Both the position numbers and the translations under genes were made by a program. DNA of 64,000 bases, from the NCBI RefSeq assembly GCF_013033515.1, contig NZ_WQEG01000003.1, positions 186,001 to 250,000 of the forward strand, given 5' to 3'. The stretch is from Ruegeria sp. HKCCA6707. GTDB taxonomy: Bacteria; Pseudomonadota; Alphaproteobacteria; Rhodobacterales; Rhodobacteraceae. Under the pieces are notes generated by a model. It saw only the letters and a list, made by a program, of their open reading frames with translations, did no database searches and was not told the origin of the DNA. Positions 51,031-60,111 of the stretch are shown here, piece by piece; the stretch's first letter is position 1, and each line of letters starts with the position of its first letter.

Positions 51031-53803
51031 CTGTACCCTCCTCAACCACGCGGCCGATAATATCGGCAGCGGTCGTATAGCTGTTTTGCAGCGCCTCCTG
51101 CAATTGCTCCACATCGTCGAAACCCGTGGCCCGGCACAGGAATGCGGTGCCGCCCTCGCCGATCTTGTCGGCTTCGATTGTCTTGCCTGACAGCAGGCGC
51201 GCGGCGCATTGCACGGACCAGCATAAATCATAGCAATCCTTGAGTGTTTGCGCCTCTGCGACCTGCAAAAGCCCGGCTGCGACCGCGCCATCCAACCCGG
51301 CATGTACATCGCGTTGAACCGAACCGGACAAGAGCGCGCCGGTTTGCGCCAGCAATTCGATATCCATCAGGCGCCCAGGCCCGTTCTTGGCGTCCCAGAG
51401 CCCAGCGGGTGCTTTGGCCGCCGCCAGACGGTCGCGCATCTCGGAAACCTCTTTCAAGACCTTGGCCGGGTCGCGCGGCTCGGCCAAAAGCTGCGCACGG
51501 AAATCGGTGATATCCTTCGCCAAGCCTGCATCGCCAGCGACCACGCGGGCGCGGGTCAGGGCCAGATGTTCCCAAACCCAGGCTTCGTTGCGCTGATAGT
51601 TGGTGAAACTGGCCCAACTGGTCGCCACCGGCCCCTGATTGCCTGAGGGGCGCAGGCGCATGTCGACCTCATAGAGCCGCCCCTGCGACATCGGAGCAGT
51701 TAGTGCCGTGATCAGCGCCTGCGTGAAACGCGCGTAATAGGTGCGGGTGGCCAAAGGGCGCGAGCCGTCGGACATGTCCTGATCCAGCGGGTCGTAGATC
51801 ACGATTACATCCAGATCAGATTGCGAGTTGATCCGGCCCGCTCCGAGCGACCCCATGCCCAATACGGCAGCGCCCCGCCCCGGAGCCGGGCCGTGTTTCT
51901 GCGCGAATTGAGCAGCAACAAACGGCAGGATGGCCGCAATCACCGCGCCCGCCAGATCAGCGTATTGCTGCCCGGCCTGCGCGCTGTTGATCAGCCCGCG
52001 CAAATGGTGGACGCCAACGCGGAAATGCCATTCCTTGCACCAGCGCCGCGCCAGATCCAGCTGCGTTTCATAATCGCTTTCGGCGCTCAGCGCCTGCGCC
52101 AACTCCGCCTGCAAAGCGGCTTGTCCGGGCCAGTCATCAAAGAAGCTACCACCGATCACCGCGTCAAAAACAGATGCATTGCGCGACAGGTGCATGGCCA
52201 GCGCGTGCGAGGTGCCGACGATGTCGATCAGCAGATCGATCAGTTGCGGGTTGGCCTCGAACAGGGAAAACAGCTGCACCCCGGCAGGCAGGCCCGACAG
52301 AAACCCATCCAGCGCCACCAGCGCCTCACTTGGTTGCGCCGCGCGCGACAGGCGTGACAACAGCTCGGGACGCAGACGGTCAAAGATGCGCCGGGCCCGT
52401 TGCGAGCGCAGCGCCGGGTAGCTGGGCCAGCGCGCCAGAATTTTCTGATCAAAGACGTGATCGGGCGCAGGTGCCACGGTTTGACCGGGGGCAAAGAACC
52501 CTTCGGTCAACTCATGCACTTCGCTCAGGCGGCGGGTCAGGTCAGAGGTCAGCTCGGCACTGTCAATGCCCATCAGGCAGGCGACCCGCGCGATGCCATC
52601 CTCGGATTGCGGCACCTTGTGGGTCTGCGCGTCATGGACCATCTGAATACGGTGTTCGACTTCGCGATGGGCGCGGTAGTGATCCGTCAGCTTCTCGGCC
52701 ACATCGGCTGGCACCCAGCCTTTCTCGGCCAGGGCCGCAAGCCCCGGAACCGTGCCGCGCAGGCGCAGATCCGGGTCGCGCCCCCCAGCGATCAGTTGAC
52801 GGGTCTGGGTGAAGAACTCGATCTCGCGGATGCCGCCCTGCCCCAGCTTCATATCGTGACCGGGGATGCTGAGTCCCCCGCCGGTGCCTTTGTTCTCGCG
52901 GATGCGCAGGCGCATGTCATGGGCGTCTTGAATGGCCGCGAAATCCAGATGCCTGCGCCAGACGAAGGGGCGCAGCGCGTCCAGAAATCGCTGACCGGCG
53001 GCCAGATCACCTGCGCAGGGGCGCGCCTTGATATAAGCTGCGCGTTCCCATGTTCGGCCTAAACTCTCATAATACCGCTCGGCCGCCTCGGTCGCCATGC
53101 ACACAGGCGTCACCGCAGGGTCTGGCCGCAAGCGCAGATCGGTGCGGAAGACATAGCCATCGGCAGTCCTGTCGCTGAGCGTTGCACACATGTTGCGCGT
53201 CGCACGCACCATGCCGTGGCGCGCCTCATAGAAATCACCAGGATCAAAGCGCGTCTCGTCGAACAAGACGATCAGATCGATATCCGAGCTGTAGTTCAGC
53301 TCATGCGCACCCATTTTGCCCATGGCCAGAATGATCAACCCGCCCGCAGTTGCTATATCCTCTTTGGTCATACCCGGCAGTTTACCGCGCCGGATCAGCG
53401 CTGCGATCTCGGCCTTGGCGGCCATATCGGCGGCCAAAGCGGCAAAATCCGTCAGCGCTGCTGTCACCTTTTCCAATGGCCACGCACCGGCCAAGTCGGC
53501 CAGAGCGGTCAACACTGCCATGCGCCGCTTGGCCAGACGCAAACCCGGTTTCAGCTGCGCCGGTTCCAAATCGCGCACCGCAGCCATCACATCTGACAGT
53601 GCCTGGTCGGGCTGCTGCAACGCTTCGGCCAACCAAGGGGCCTCTTGCTCGATCAAACCTTTCAGATAGGGGCTGGACCCAGCGGTTCCGGCGATCAGTT
53701 CAGCCTGTTCTGACGTGACATCCGAAACTTTTTCACGCGTCTCAGCCCCCAATTCTGGGTCGAATGCGCGCGGCATCCGTCGGACTGTCAGTGCCGCGGT
53801 CAT
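51017..53803 (-). CDS. glnE: Bifunctional glutamine synthetase adenylyltransferase/deadenylyltransferase
   Basis: The 928-residue protein has two nucleotidyltransferase domains. The first has GAHELNYSSDIDLIVLFDE near 180; the second has SLGAGRINSQSDLDVIVIYD near 665. Both keep the GxS-x(n)-DxD pattern. It adds AMP to glutamine synthetase and removes it, under PII/UTase control, so nitrogen status sets its activity. The length matches family members (about 940). Its stop overlaps the 90-residue protein gene, and its start overlaps the DUF4440 gene by 4 bp. Confidence 0.95.
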   Translation of the reverse strand: MTAALTVRRMPRAFDPELGAETREKVSDVTSEQAELIAGTAGSSPYLKGLIEQEAPWLAEALQQPDQALSDVMAAVRDLEPAQLKPGLRLAKRRMAVLTALADLAGAWPLEKVTAALTDFAALAADMAAKAEIAALIRRGKLPGMTKEDIATAGGLIILAMGKMGAHELNYSSDIDLIVLFDETRFDPGDFYEARHGMVRATRNMCATLSDRTADGYVFRTDLRLRPDPAVTPVCMATEAAERYYESLGRTWERAAYIKARPCAGDLAAGQRFLDALRPFVWRRHLDFAAIQDAHDMRLRIRENKGTGGGLSIPGHDMKLGQGGIREIEFFTQTRQLIAGGRDPDLRLRGTVPGLAALAEKGWVPADVAEKLTDHYRAHREVEHRIQMVHDAQTHKVPQSEDGIARVACLMGIDSAELTSDLTRRLSEVHELTEGFFAPGQTVAPAPDHVFDQKILARWPSYPALRSQRARRIFDRLRPELLSRLSRAAQPSEALVALDGFLSGLPAGVQLFSLFEANPQLIDLLIDIVGTSHALAMHLSRNASVFDAVIGGSFFDDWPGQAALQAELAQALSAESDYETQLDLARRWCKEWHFRVGVHHLRGLINSAQAGQQYADLAGAVIAAILPFVAAQFAQKHGPAPGRGAAVLGMGSLGAGRINSQSDLDVIVIYDPLDQDMSDGSRPLATRTYYARFTQALITALTAPMSQGRLYEVDMRLRPSGNQGPVATSWASFTNYQRNEAWVWEHLALTRARVVAGDAGLAKDITDFRAQLLAEPRDPAKVLKEVSEMRDRLAAAKAPAGLWDAKNGPGRLMDIELLAQTGALLSGSVQRDVHAGLDGAVAAGLLQVAEAQTLKDCYDLCWSVQCAARLLSGKTIEADKIGEGGTAFLCRATGFDDVEQLQEALQNSYTTAADIIGRVVEEGTDGAQ

Positions 53804-54189
53804 GTCCGCTCCAGCGGCGTGTCCTGACTAAAGCTGTTGAGCCATTTGTCGTGGCGCCTTTCCCACAGCGACGAGATCAGCATCGCCTCCCATTCTGACG
53901 CGCCCGGTCGTTGATAATCGGCCCGGTAAGACAGCAGAACGATATCCGGGGTCAGTACCCTAAGTTTTTCTTCGCTCAACTCGAACCGGGCCATGGTCGG
54001 CGCGTCGGCGAATTGGCCCACATGATCATCGCGATTGGCAAACCCGGTGGGATAGACGCCCAGGAAATCCGAGGTTAGCAGAGCGCGATCTGCCTGGGCA
54101 TCCCCTTCGACCAAAGCGGACCAGACCCGCTTCTCCAAAGCCAATATGTCATTCAGGGACGGAGCGTTTGTGTTTTCAGTCTTTTGCAT
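53800..54189 (-). CDS. DUF4440 (SnoaL/NTF2-like) protein
   Basis: ATG 54189 (MQKTENTNAPSLNDILALEKRVWSALVEGDA) gives 129 residues; a TTG at 54249 would add 20 more. The cone-shaped NTF2-like fold is recognisable by LEKRVWSALVEGDAQADRALLTSDFLGVYPTG, LRVLTPDIVLLSYRADYQRPG and LISSLWERRHDKWLNSFSQDTP. Such proteins often bind small hydrophobic ligands. Its end overlaps the glnE start by 4 bp, so it precedes glnE in transcription; a link to nitrogen control is unproven. Confidence 0.8.
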   Translation of the reverse strand: MQKTENTNAPSLNDILALEKRVWSALVEGDAQADRALLTSDFLGVYPTGFANRDDHVGQFADAPTMARFELSEEKLRVLTPDIVLLSYRADYQRPGASEWEAMLISSLWERRHDKWLNSFSQDTPLERT

Positions 54190-54346
54190 GACGGGAACCT
54201 GCGCCTGAACGGCCACCGCGTCAACGGGCAAGTTGGCCAATTCAGGCAAATGTAAATCTTTTTCACATTTACCCCTTGCAAGCCGGACCAGGCCCTCCCA
54301 TCTGTTAGATGTGAACGCAATTTACATCAACCCCGGAGACCTCAAT

Positions 54347-54769
54347 ATGACCGCATTGTCCGACACCGTCGTCCCTTCCAATCCGGGATGGCTGCACCGC
54401 GCCGAGGCCTGGCTGGACAGCAAGGGCAAAGGTGCCTGGATCGCTGCCATGGTGCTTGGTTTTATCTTCTTCTGGCCCATCGGCCTGGCCTTTCTTGCCT
54501 ATATGATCTGGAGCAAACGCATGTTCAGCAAATCCTGCAGCCGCCGTTCTTCCTGGAACAGCCACATGAGCGCTATGAAACCTTCGGGCAACAGCGCGTT
54601 TGACGCCTATAAGGCCGATACTCTGGCCCGGCTGGAACGTGAGCAGAAAGACTTTGAAGCGTTCCTGCGCCGACTGCGCGAAGCCAAGGACAAGGCCGAG
54701 TTCGACGAGTTCATGGATGAACGCGCCCGCGACAACCGTGATGAACCTGAAAACGGTGAACCGGCCTGA
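54347..54769 (+). CDS. DUF2852 membrane protein
   Basis: ATG 54347 follows CCGGAGACC and gives 140 residues. One membrane hairpin region (GAWIAAMVLGFIFFWPIGLAFLAYMIWSKRMF, about 28-58) precedes a basic Ser/Arg-rich stretch and a charged coiled-coil (FDAYKADTLARLEREQKDFEAFLRRLREAKDKAEFDEFMDERA). This matches the DUF2852 pattern of alphaproteobacteria. No function is known. The terminator-like hairpin at 54780 closes the unit. Confidence 0.85.
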   Translation: MTALSDTVVPSNPGWLHRAEAWLDSKGKGAWIAAMVLGFIFFWPIGLAFLAYMIWSKRMFSKSCSRRSSWNSHMSAMKPSGNSAFDAYKADTLARLEREQKDFEAFLRRLREAKDKAEFDEFMDERARDNRDEPENGEPA

Positions 54770-54779
54770 TCACAGCTTG

Positions 54780-54809
54780 CCCTGTCCCCTCAATCGGGAC
54801 AGGGTATTT
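54780..54809 (+). terminator. Terminator-like hairpin after DUF2852
   Basis: CCCTGTCCC (54780-54788) and GGGACAGGG (54796-54804) form a perfect 9-bp stem with a 7-nt loop, followed by TATTTG. The short T-run makes it weak, but it separates DUF2852 from the RDD gene. Confidence 0.55.
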
Positions 54810-54832
54810 GAAAACCTTCGTGGACATCAGAA

Positions 54833-55264
54833 ATGACCTATTTGCCTGATCCGGATACCCAGCCGGAATTCTATCAATCTGTTGCGACCAAGCGCTTTGT
54901 CGCCTGGCTGTTCGACATCGCCTTCATTTCGCTTTTGTGCACAGTGGCTATCTTGCTGACCTTTGGCCTGGGCATTTTCGTGCTGGCGCTGATCTATGGC
55001 GTGGTCAGTTTCATCTATCGCGTGGTGACGATCTCGAACGGATCAGCCACCCTGGGCATGCGCTTTATGGGGATCGAACTGCGCGACGCGTTTGGCGCAC
55101 GTATGGATTTGGGCAAGGCCATCGCACATACGGCCGGTTACTTTGTCAGCATGACGTTTTTTGTCCTGCAGATCATTTCGGTCGTCATGATGCTCACCAG
55201 CGCGCGTGGTCAGGGTCTGACCGACGCTTTCCTAGGAACGGTAATGATCAACAGGCGCGCATAA
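54833..55264 (+). CDS. RDD family membrane protein
   Basis: The 143-residue protein has the RDD pattern: FVAWLFDIAFISLLCTVAILLTFGLGIFVLALIYGVVSFIYRVVTISNGSATLGMRFMGIELRDAFGARM. The arginine and two aspartates that name the family are partly kept (R-x7-D early, LRD later). Three or four helices are predicted. Some RDD proteins act in Na+/H+ exchange or osmotolerance. The gene stands alone, ahead of bpt. Confidence 0.85.
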   Translation: MTYLPDPDTQPEFYQSVATKRFVAWLFDIAFISLLCTVAILLTFGLGIFVLALIYGVVSFIYRVVTISNGSATLGMRFMGIELRDAFGARMDLGKAIAHTAGYFVSMTFFVLQIISVVMMLTSARGQGLTDAFLGTVMINRRA

Positions 55265-55339
55265 TCGCCTGCTTTCGCGAAACACTTGGCGGGCCCGGAA
55301 ACGGTTGCTATCATCCCGCCAAGGAAACGCGGGACCCAT

Positions 55340-56164
55340 ATGCGACACACGCTGCCAATTGCGCCACAATTCTATGTGACGGCTCCTCAGCCCTGCCCTT
55401 ATCTTGAAGGCCGGATGGAGCGTAAGCTGTTCACCGCGCTTCAGGGCGAAGGTGCCGACAGGTTGAACAATTCCCTTTCACAACAAGGGTTTCGCCGATC
55501 ACAAAACGTGCTCTACCGCCCGTCCTGCACCGATTGCGCCGCGTGTTTGTCGGCGCGGATCGATGTGTCGAAATTCCGCCCAAGCAAAAGCCAGAAGCGC
55601 GCTGCCAAACGTAACGCGCATCTGCAACGCCGTGCCACCTCGCCCTGGGCTACGGATGATCAGTTTGACCTGTTCCGCCGCTATCTGGACGTGCGCCACG
55701 CCGATGGCGGCATGGCCGATATGGATGTGTTCGAATTTGCCGCGATGATCGAAGAGACACCGATCCGCAGCCGTGTGGTGGAATACAGCGACCCGAGCAG
55801 TCAGGATCTGATTGCCGTCAGCCTGACAGATGTGCTCGATGACGGGCTCAGCATGGTCTATTCCTTCTATGATCCCGATCAGCACCAAAACTCTCTGGGC
55901 ACCTACATGATCCTCGACCATATCGAGATCGCGCGCGAGGCGGGTCTGCCATACATCTATCTGGGCTATTGGGTGCCCGGCAGCCCCAAGATGGGCTACA
56001 AGGCCAAGTTCACGGGGCTTGAGGTCTTCCTGAACGGGGCGTGGCAGTCGGTAGAAAATCCGCAGGCACTCGCCAATACGTCGCATCACCCCCTGTCCTC
56101 GGCCCCCATTGCCGAACAGGTGGCCAATATCCAACTGCCGGACCGTCACCCAACCAAAGGCTGA
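55340..56164 (+). CDS. bpt: Aspartate/glutamate leucyltransferase
   Basis: ATG 55340 ([34 protein letters not shown]) gives 274 residues, the usual Bpt length; the 18 upstream codons are discounted. The ATE/Bpt features are [51 protein letters not shown] and [51 protein letters not shown]. The enzyme adds leucine to N-terminal Asp or Glu, tagging proteins for ClpAP (the N-degron pathway). It begins 75 bp after the RDD gene. Confidence 0.93.
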   Translation: MRHTLPIAPQFYVTAPQPCPYLEGRMERKLFTALQGEGADRLNNSLSQQGFRRSQNVLYRPSCTDCAACLSARIDVSKFRPSKSQKRAAKRNAHLQRRATSPWATDDQFDLFRRYLDVRHADGGMADMDVFEFAAMIEETPIRSRVVEYSDPSSQDLIAVSLTDVLDDGLSMVYSFYDPDQHQNSLGTYMILDHIEIAREAGLPYIYLGYWVPGSPKMGYKAKFTGLEVFLNGAWQSVENPQALANTSHHPLSSAPIAEQVANIQLPDRHPTKG

Positions 56165-56170
56165 CCTTTT

Positions 56171-56560
56171 ATGAGACAGACCCTTCACGCCGTCTCCCTG
56201 GTGGTGCCGGACTACGATACCGCTATTGCCTTTTACACCGATACGCTCGGTTTCACGCTTCTACAGGATATAGATCTGGGCGACGGCAAACGCTGGGTCC
56301 GTGTCGCACCACCAGGATCCTCTAATGGCTCATTACTGCTGGCACGCGCCGAAGGACCTGAACAAAGCGCTGCAATCGGCAATCAGACCGGTGGGCGCGT
56401 GGGCTTTTTCCTCGAAACCGACGATTTCGGCCGCGATCACGCTGCCATGCGCGCCGCGGGTGTCACCTTCGAAGAACACCCCCGCACCGAGCCCTATGGT
56501 ATCGTCGCTGTGTGGCAAGATCCGTTTGGCAATCGCTGGGATCTGATTCAGTTCACCTGA
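56171..56560 (+). CDS. VOC family protein (glyoxalase/bleomycin-resistance fold)
   Basis: The 129-residue protein is one VOC module: LHAVSLVVPDYDTAIAFYTDTLGFTLLQDIDLGDGKRWVRVAPPG, then GRVGFFLETDDFGRDHAAMRAAGVTFEEHPRTEPYGIVAVWQDPFGNRWDLIQ. The metal ligands typical of the fold (His5 near the start, Glu near 77) look plausible. No catalytic role can be named. It follows bpt by 6 bp, so the two are probably co-transcribed. An inverted repeat (GAAGGGGC-TGGCCCCTTC, about 56613-56631) follows it. Confidence 0.82.
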   Translation: MRQTLHAVSLVVPDYDTAIAFYTDTLGFTLLQDIDLGDGKRWVRVAPPGSSNGSLLLARAEGPEQSAAIGNQTGGRVGFFLETDDFGRDHAAMRAAGVTFEEHPRTEPYGIVAVWQDPFGNRWDLIQFT

Positions 56561-56642
56561 TCGTTTCTTCATCTGGCCGGAAATATCCCGGGTTTGAATT
56601 GGTCGCGGGCCAAGAAGGGGCTGGCCCCTTCCCCAAAGCATA

Positions 56643-56668
56643 AAGAAAAGGGGGCCCAGCGGCCCCCT
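56643..56668 (-). terminator. Rho-independent terminator of the TRAP operon
   Basis: Read on the minus strand, GGGGGCC pairs with GGCCCCC around GCTG, followed by TTTTCTTT. It starts about 27 bp after the dctM stop. Confidence 0.85.
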
Positions 56669-56694
56669 TTCCATTGTAACAGCGATCTGCACGA

Positions 56695-59049
56695 TCAGTT
56701 CGGGATCAGATCCGGGATGATGGTCACGATCGTCGGGAAGAACCACAGGATCCCAATCCCAACCACCTGAATGATCACAAACGGGATAATGCCGCGATAG
56801 ATATGGCCTGTGGTGACCTCTTTTGGTGCCACGCCCCGCAGGTAGAACAGCGCAAAGCCGAACGGCGGGGTCAGGAACGAGGTCTGAAGGTTCACCGCCA
56901 CCATGATCGTCACCCATTTCGGGTCAAACGACCCGCCATAGATCACCGGGCCCACGATGGGGATCACGATGTAGATGATCTCGAGGAAATCCAGCACAAA
57001 TCCCAAGATGAACAACACCAGCATCACGATCAGGAAAACCGTGAACTCGTTGTCGAAACTCCGCAGGAACTGCTGGATGTAATGCTCGCCTCCGAACGAG
57101 ATCACCACAAGGTTCAGCAATTGCGACCCGATCAGGATGGTAAAGACCATCGAGGTTACCTTGGCGGTCTCACGCACCACCGGTGTAAGCACGCCACTGG
57201 TATAGAGCACCCAGCAGCCAAACAGCAGGCCGAACACCGCGTAGAGGTAAGTTGCATAGGCAAAGAAGAAGGCAACCCAGCTTTCGAACGGCACGCTTTC
57301 CTGATTGACACGCAAATCAAAGTTCACACCCAGCAGCAGACAAATGATCACGGCAAAGGTTGCCCAGATGATCACCTTGGCCGAACGATCCTGATCCTTG
57401 AGCTTGCGATAGGCCGCCAACATGATGGCCCCGCCTGCGCCCAGAGCCGCAGCGGGCGTAGGGTTGGTCACACCACCCAGGATCGAGCCCAGCACCGCGA
57501 TGATCAGAACGAGCGGGGGGAAGACCACGCGGATCAGATCATTTGTGGCACAGCGCATGGCTGCTTCTTTGCAGCCATAGATCGCCAGACCAAAGGGGAT
57601 CGCCAGCCTGACAAAGGTCCAGCCGGACGACGTGGTTGGTGAGATGAAGAGAATATCCACCAGCAGCATCAGCACCAAGCCAATCGCCCCGACGATCAGT
57701 GGCTGAGGCGACCGCGACGGTGCAATGCCGCGACCCAGCGCCAGCGTCAGACCCAGCAGAACCACGATCACTGCGACCCCGTTACCGATGGGTGCGGCAT
57801 TGGCGATCTTGGCCTCGCGCGCTGCGGCCAGTTCCTCTTCGGTCAAGCGCTCGGACTGCTCCGCACCACCGGCGGCGTCGATCTCTTCCTGTTCGGCCAC
57901 CGCCTGATCCCAGGCGGCCTGCCCATGCAGGTCGATCATCGAAGCTTTACACTCTTCCGACACATTGGTCCGCAACGACGCGCCTTCTGTGATGTCCGAG
58001 AAGGCCGAGACCGAGATGTTCTGGCTGCCGACAACTCCGGCACTGCCCAAAAGAACCGTCCCGACGATCAGCGCGACAGGCACACCCAGCAGCCAGGTCA
58101 GGCCTTCCGAACGGGTGATTGGCTCGCCCGATCCGCCAGAAACGGCCACAGCCGGCGCTTTGTCAGGGTTCAACAACGCATAGCCAAAGGCATAAAGTGC
58201 ATAGAGAAGCGCCAGCATGATCCCCGGCAGCAAGGCCGCCTGGAACAACGTGCCCACCGAAACCACCGCAGGTTCACCCAGATAGGTCAGCGCATCGGTA
58301 CATCCGGCCTCTTGCGCGCGGGTTTCCTGTGCCGTGGAGTAGAGATCCCCGGCCAGAGTACCCAGCAGAACGATCACAATCGACGGCGGAATAATCTGAC
58401 CCAGCGTGCCCGAGGCGGCAATGACACCGGTGGCAAGCTCGGGCGAATAATTATTGCGCAGCATGGTCGGCAGGGCCAGCAGGCCCATGGTGACCACGGT
58501 TGCGCCCACAATCCCGGTCGAAGCGGCCAGAAACGCACCCACAACCACGATCGACACGGCCAGACCACCGGGCAGCGGGCCAAAGACGCGCGCCATCGTG
58601 GTCAGCAGATCGTTGGCGATCTTCGAGCGTTCCAGCGTGATGCCCATCAGAACGAACATTAGAACCGCCAGCAGCGTCTCGATCGACTGACCAGCCAGAA
58701 CACGCTCGTTCATGCGGTTCACAATGAAGGATACGTTGCGGTCCAGCGCGGTTTCCCAGCCCGAGGGGAACACCGGCTCACCGATGCGCGGTAACTCGGG
58801 GTATCGGAAAACCGATATGACATCGGGTTTGACCCCGGAATTCACCAGATCACGATACGCGGTCGAGCTTGTGTCAATCGCCTGGTGGATCAACAGCCCG
58901 GCACTGTCCAGCGCAGCGATGATCCCAAACGAGATCACCCCGGCACCACCAATGGCGAAAGCCACCGGAAAGCCTGACAAGATGCCTCCGAAGAGGCAGA
59001 AGAATACAATAATGAGGCCTATTTCGACGCCATCAAGTCCGAATAGCAT
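56695..59049 (-). CDS. dctM: TRAP transporter large permease, extended form
   Basis: The 784-residue protein has many hydrophobic helices and the DctM signatures LFGCWVLYTSG, ASGTLGQIIPPSIVIVLLGTLAGDLY and FSAFSDITEG. A normal DctM has about 430 residues. Here an extra region (about 250-500, including EEIDAAGGAEQSERLTEEELAAAREAKIANA) is inserted between the two halves. It forms the Na+-driven channel with DctQ, fed by DctP. The long form occurs with TakP-like systems in Rhodobacteraceae. The gene begins 17 bp after the dctQ stop. Confidence 0.92.
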   Translation of the reverse strand: MLFGLDGVEIGLIIVFFCLFGGILSGFPVAFAIGGAGVISFGIIAALDSAGLLIHQAIDTSSTAYRDLVNSGVKPDVISVFRYPELPRIGEPVFPSGWETALDRNVSFIVNRMNERVLAGQSIETLLAVLMFVLMGITLERSKIANDLLTTMARVFGPLPGGLAVSIVVVGAFLAASTGIVGATVVTMGLLALPTMLRNNYSPELATGVIAASGTLGQIIPPSIVIVLLGTLAGDLYSTAQETRAQEAGCTDALTYLGEPAVVSVGTLFQAALLPGIMLALLYALYAFGYALLNPDKAPAVAVSGGSGEPITRSEGLTWLLGVPVALIVGTVLLGSAGVVGSQNISVSAFSDITEGASLRTNVSEECKASMIDLHGQAAWDQAVAEQEEIDAAGGAEQSERLTEEELAAAREAKIANAAPIGNGVAVIVVLLGLTLALGRGIAPSRSPQPLIVGAIGLVLMLLVDILFISPTTSSGWTFVRLAIPFGLAIYGCKEAAMRCATNDLIRVVFPPLVLIIAVLGSILGGVTNPTPAAALGAGGAIMLAAYRKLKDQDRSAKVIIWATFAVIICLLLGVNFDLRVNQESVPFESWVAFFFAYATYLYAVFGLLFGCWVLYTSGVLTPVVRETAKVTSMVFTILIGSQLLNLVVISFGGEHYIQQFLRSFDNEFTVFLIVMLVLFILGFVLDFLEIIYIVIPIVGPVIYGGSFDPKWVTIMVAVNLQTSFLTPPFGFALFYLRGVAPKEVTTGHIYRGIIPFVIIQVVGIGILWFFPTIVTIIPDLIPN

Positions 59050-59066
59050 AGTCTGGGTCTCCGTCC

Positions 59067-59993
59067 CTAATGTGCGCCTTCGTAGGCTTCTTCACCTTCG
59101 CCAAGGCTGTCCTTGTCGAGGTATTTCCCGGTGCTTTCCTGTCCTTCGACATATTCCAGGTAGGATCGCCACAGGAAGGCTATGGCATGCAGGAACACCA
59201 TGCCTGCAAACAACATCAGCAGGATCTTGAACAGGAAATACGCGTTGAACCCGTTCGGGCTGAACCCGATCGTTTCAACGTTCCAGCGCAGGGCGCGCGA
59301 CTTGGCCACCAAACGATCCAGAGTGTCACTGGCCGACGGTTTCGGCACGATTAGGTGACGCCACATGAAGTACCAGCCATACATCCAGGTCAGAACCGCC
59401 ATTGGCATCATGAACAGCAGCGCGCCGCACATATCGACCACGCGCTTGGCGCGGTGGCTGATCCCCGCATAGATTAGGTCGACACGCACGTGCCCGCCCT
59501 GCACGAAGGTGTAGGTACAGCACATGCAGACTACCATAGCGTTATAAAGCTTAAGCTCTTCCGCGAACCAACTGATATCCTTCTGAAAAGGGATACCGAA
59601 CCCAAAGGCCATATCAGCCCGGGTAAAGACGCGCTGCATGAAGACGATGATGATCTGTTGCACCACCATCAACAGCCCCGCCCAGGCAAAGAAGCGCCCC
59701 GTCACGTTGGCAAACCCTTCCAGCCCGCGCACCATGTTCCACATGACATTGCGGTACATGACACCAATCACGGTCAGCACCAGAAACAGGGTGAACACCA
59801 CAAAGAAGAACTCGACGGAACCGCCGTAATAGACAAAGCGCATGATCGCCTCTTTGTCTGACCAGTCCAGCCACAGCTGCGGATGCGTGATGGCGTATCC
59901 GAAATTATAGAAGGCTTCGGCGATATTCTGAACGAACCAGATCAGTCCGTTCCACAGGGCGCCGAAGAACGAGATACCGTTTTCGTCCTGCAT
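59067..59993 (-). CDS. dctQ: TRAP transporter small permease
   Basis: ATG 59993 (MQDENGISFFGALWNGLIWF) follows GGGGACAAC and gives 308 residues; an upstream start at 60020 is less likely. Four main helices are predicted, with the DctQ-like pairs GYAITHPQLWLDWSDKEA and VDMCGALLFMMPMAVLTWMYGWYFMWRH. It is longer than typical DctQ (about 170-200 residues), matching the large DctM. It bridges DctP capture and DctM transport in the inner membrane. Confidence 0.92.
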   Translation of the reverse strand: MQDENGISFFGALWNGLIWFVQNIAEAFYNFGYAITHPQLWLDWSDKEAIMRFVYYGGSVEFFFVVFTLFLVLTVIGVMYRNVMWNMVRGLEGFANVTGRFFAWAGLLMVVQQIIIVFMQRVFTRADMAFGFGIPFQKDISWFAEELKLYNAMVVCMCCTYTFVQGGHVRVDLIYAGISHRAKRVVDMCGALLFMMPMAVLTWMYGWYFMWRHLIVPKPSASDTLDRLVAKSRALRWNVETIGFSPNGFNAYFLFKILLMLFAGMVFLHAIAFLWRSYLEYVEGQESTGKYLDKDSLGEGEEAYEGAH

Positions 59994-60067
59994 GTTGTCC
60001 CCAGGTCGTCTCGGTTGCACGTGTGTTTATGGCGGTGTCCGCACCGCTTATGTGCAACGGGAAAGGC

Positions 60068-60087
60068 TTCCCCGCGACCGCGGGGAA
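60068..60087 (-). promoter_or_regulatory. Hairpin between dctP and dctQ
   Basis: TTCCCCGC and GCGGGGAA form a perfect 8-bp stem with loop GACC in the dctP-dctQ gap. Such intercistronic hairpins in solute-binding-protein operons usually stabilise the dctP message or lower permease expression (family knowledge). No T-run is present, so full termination is unlikely. Confidence 0.5.
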
Positions 60088-60111
60088 ACCGATTGATCAA
60101 GCGCGTTGCGA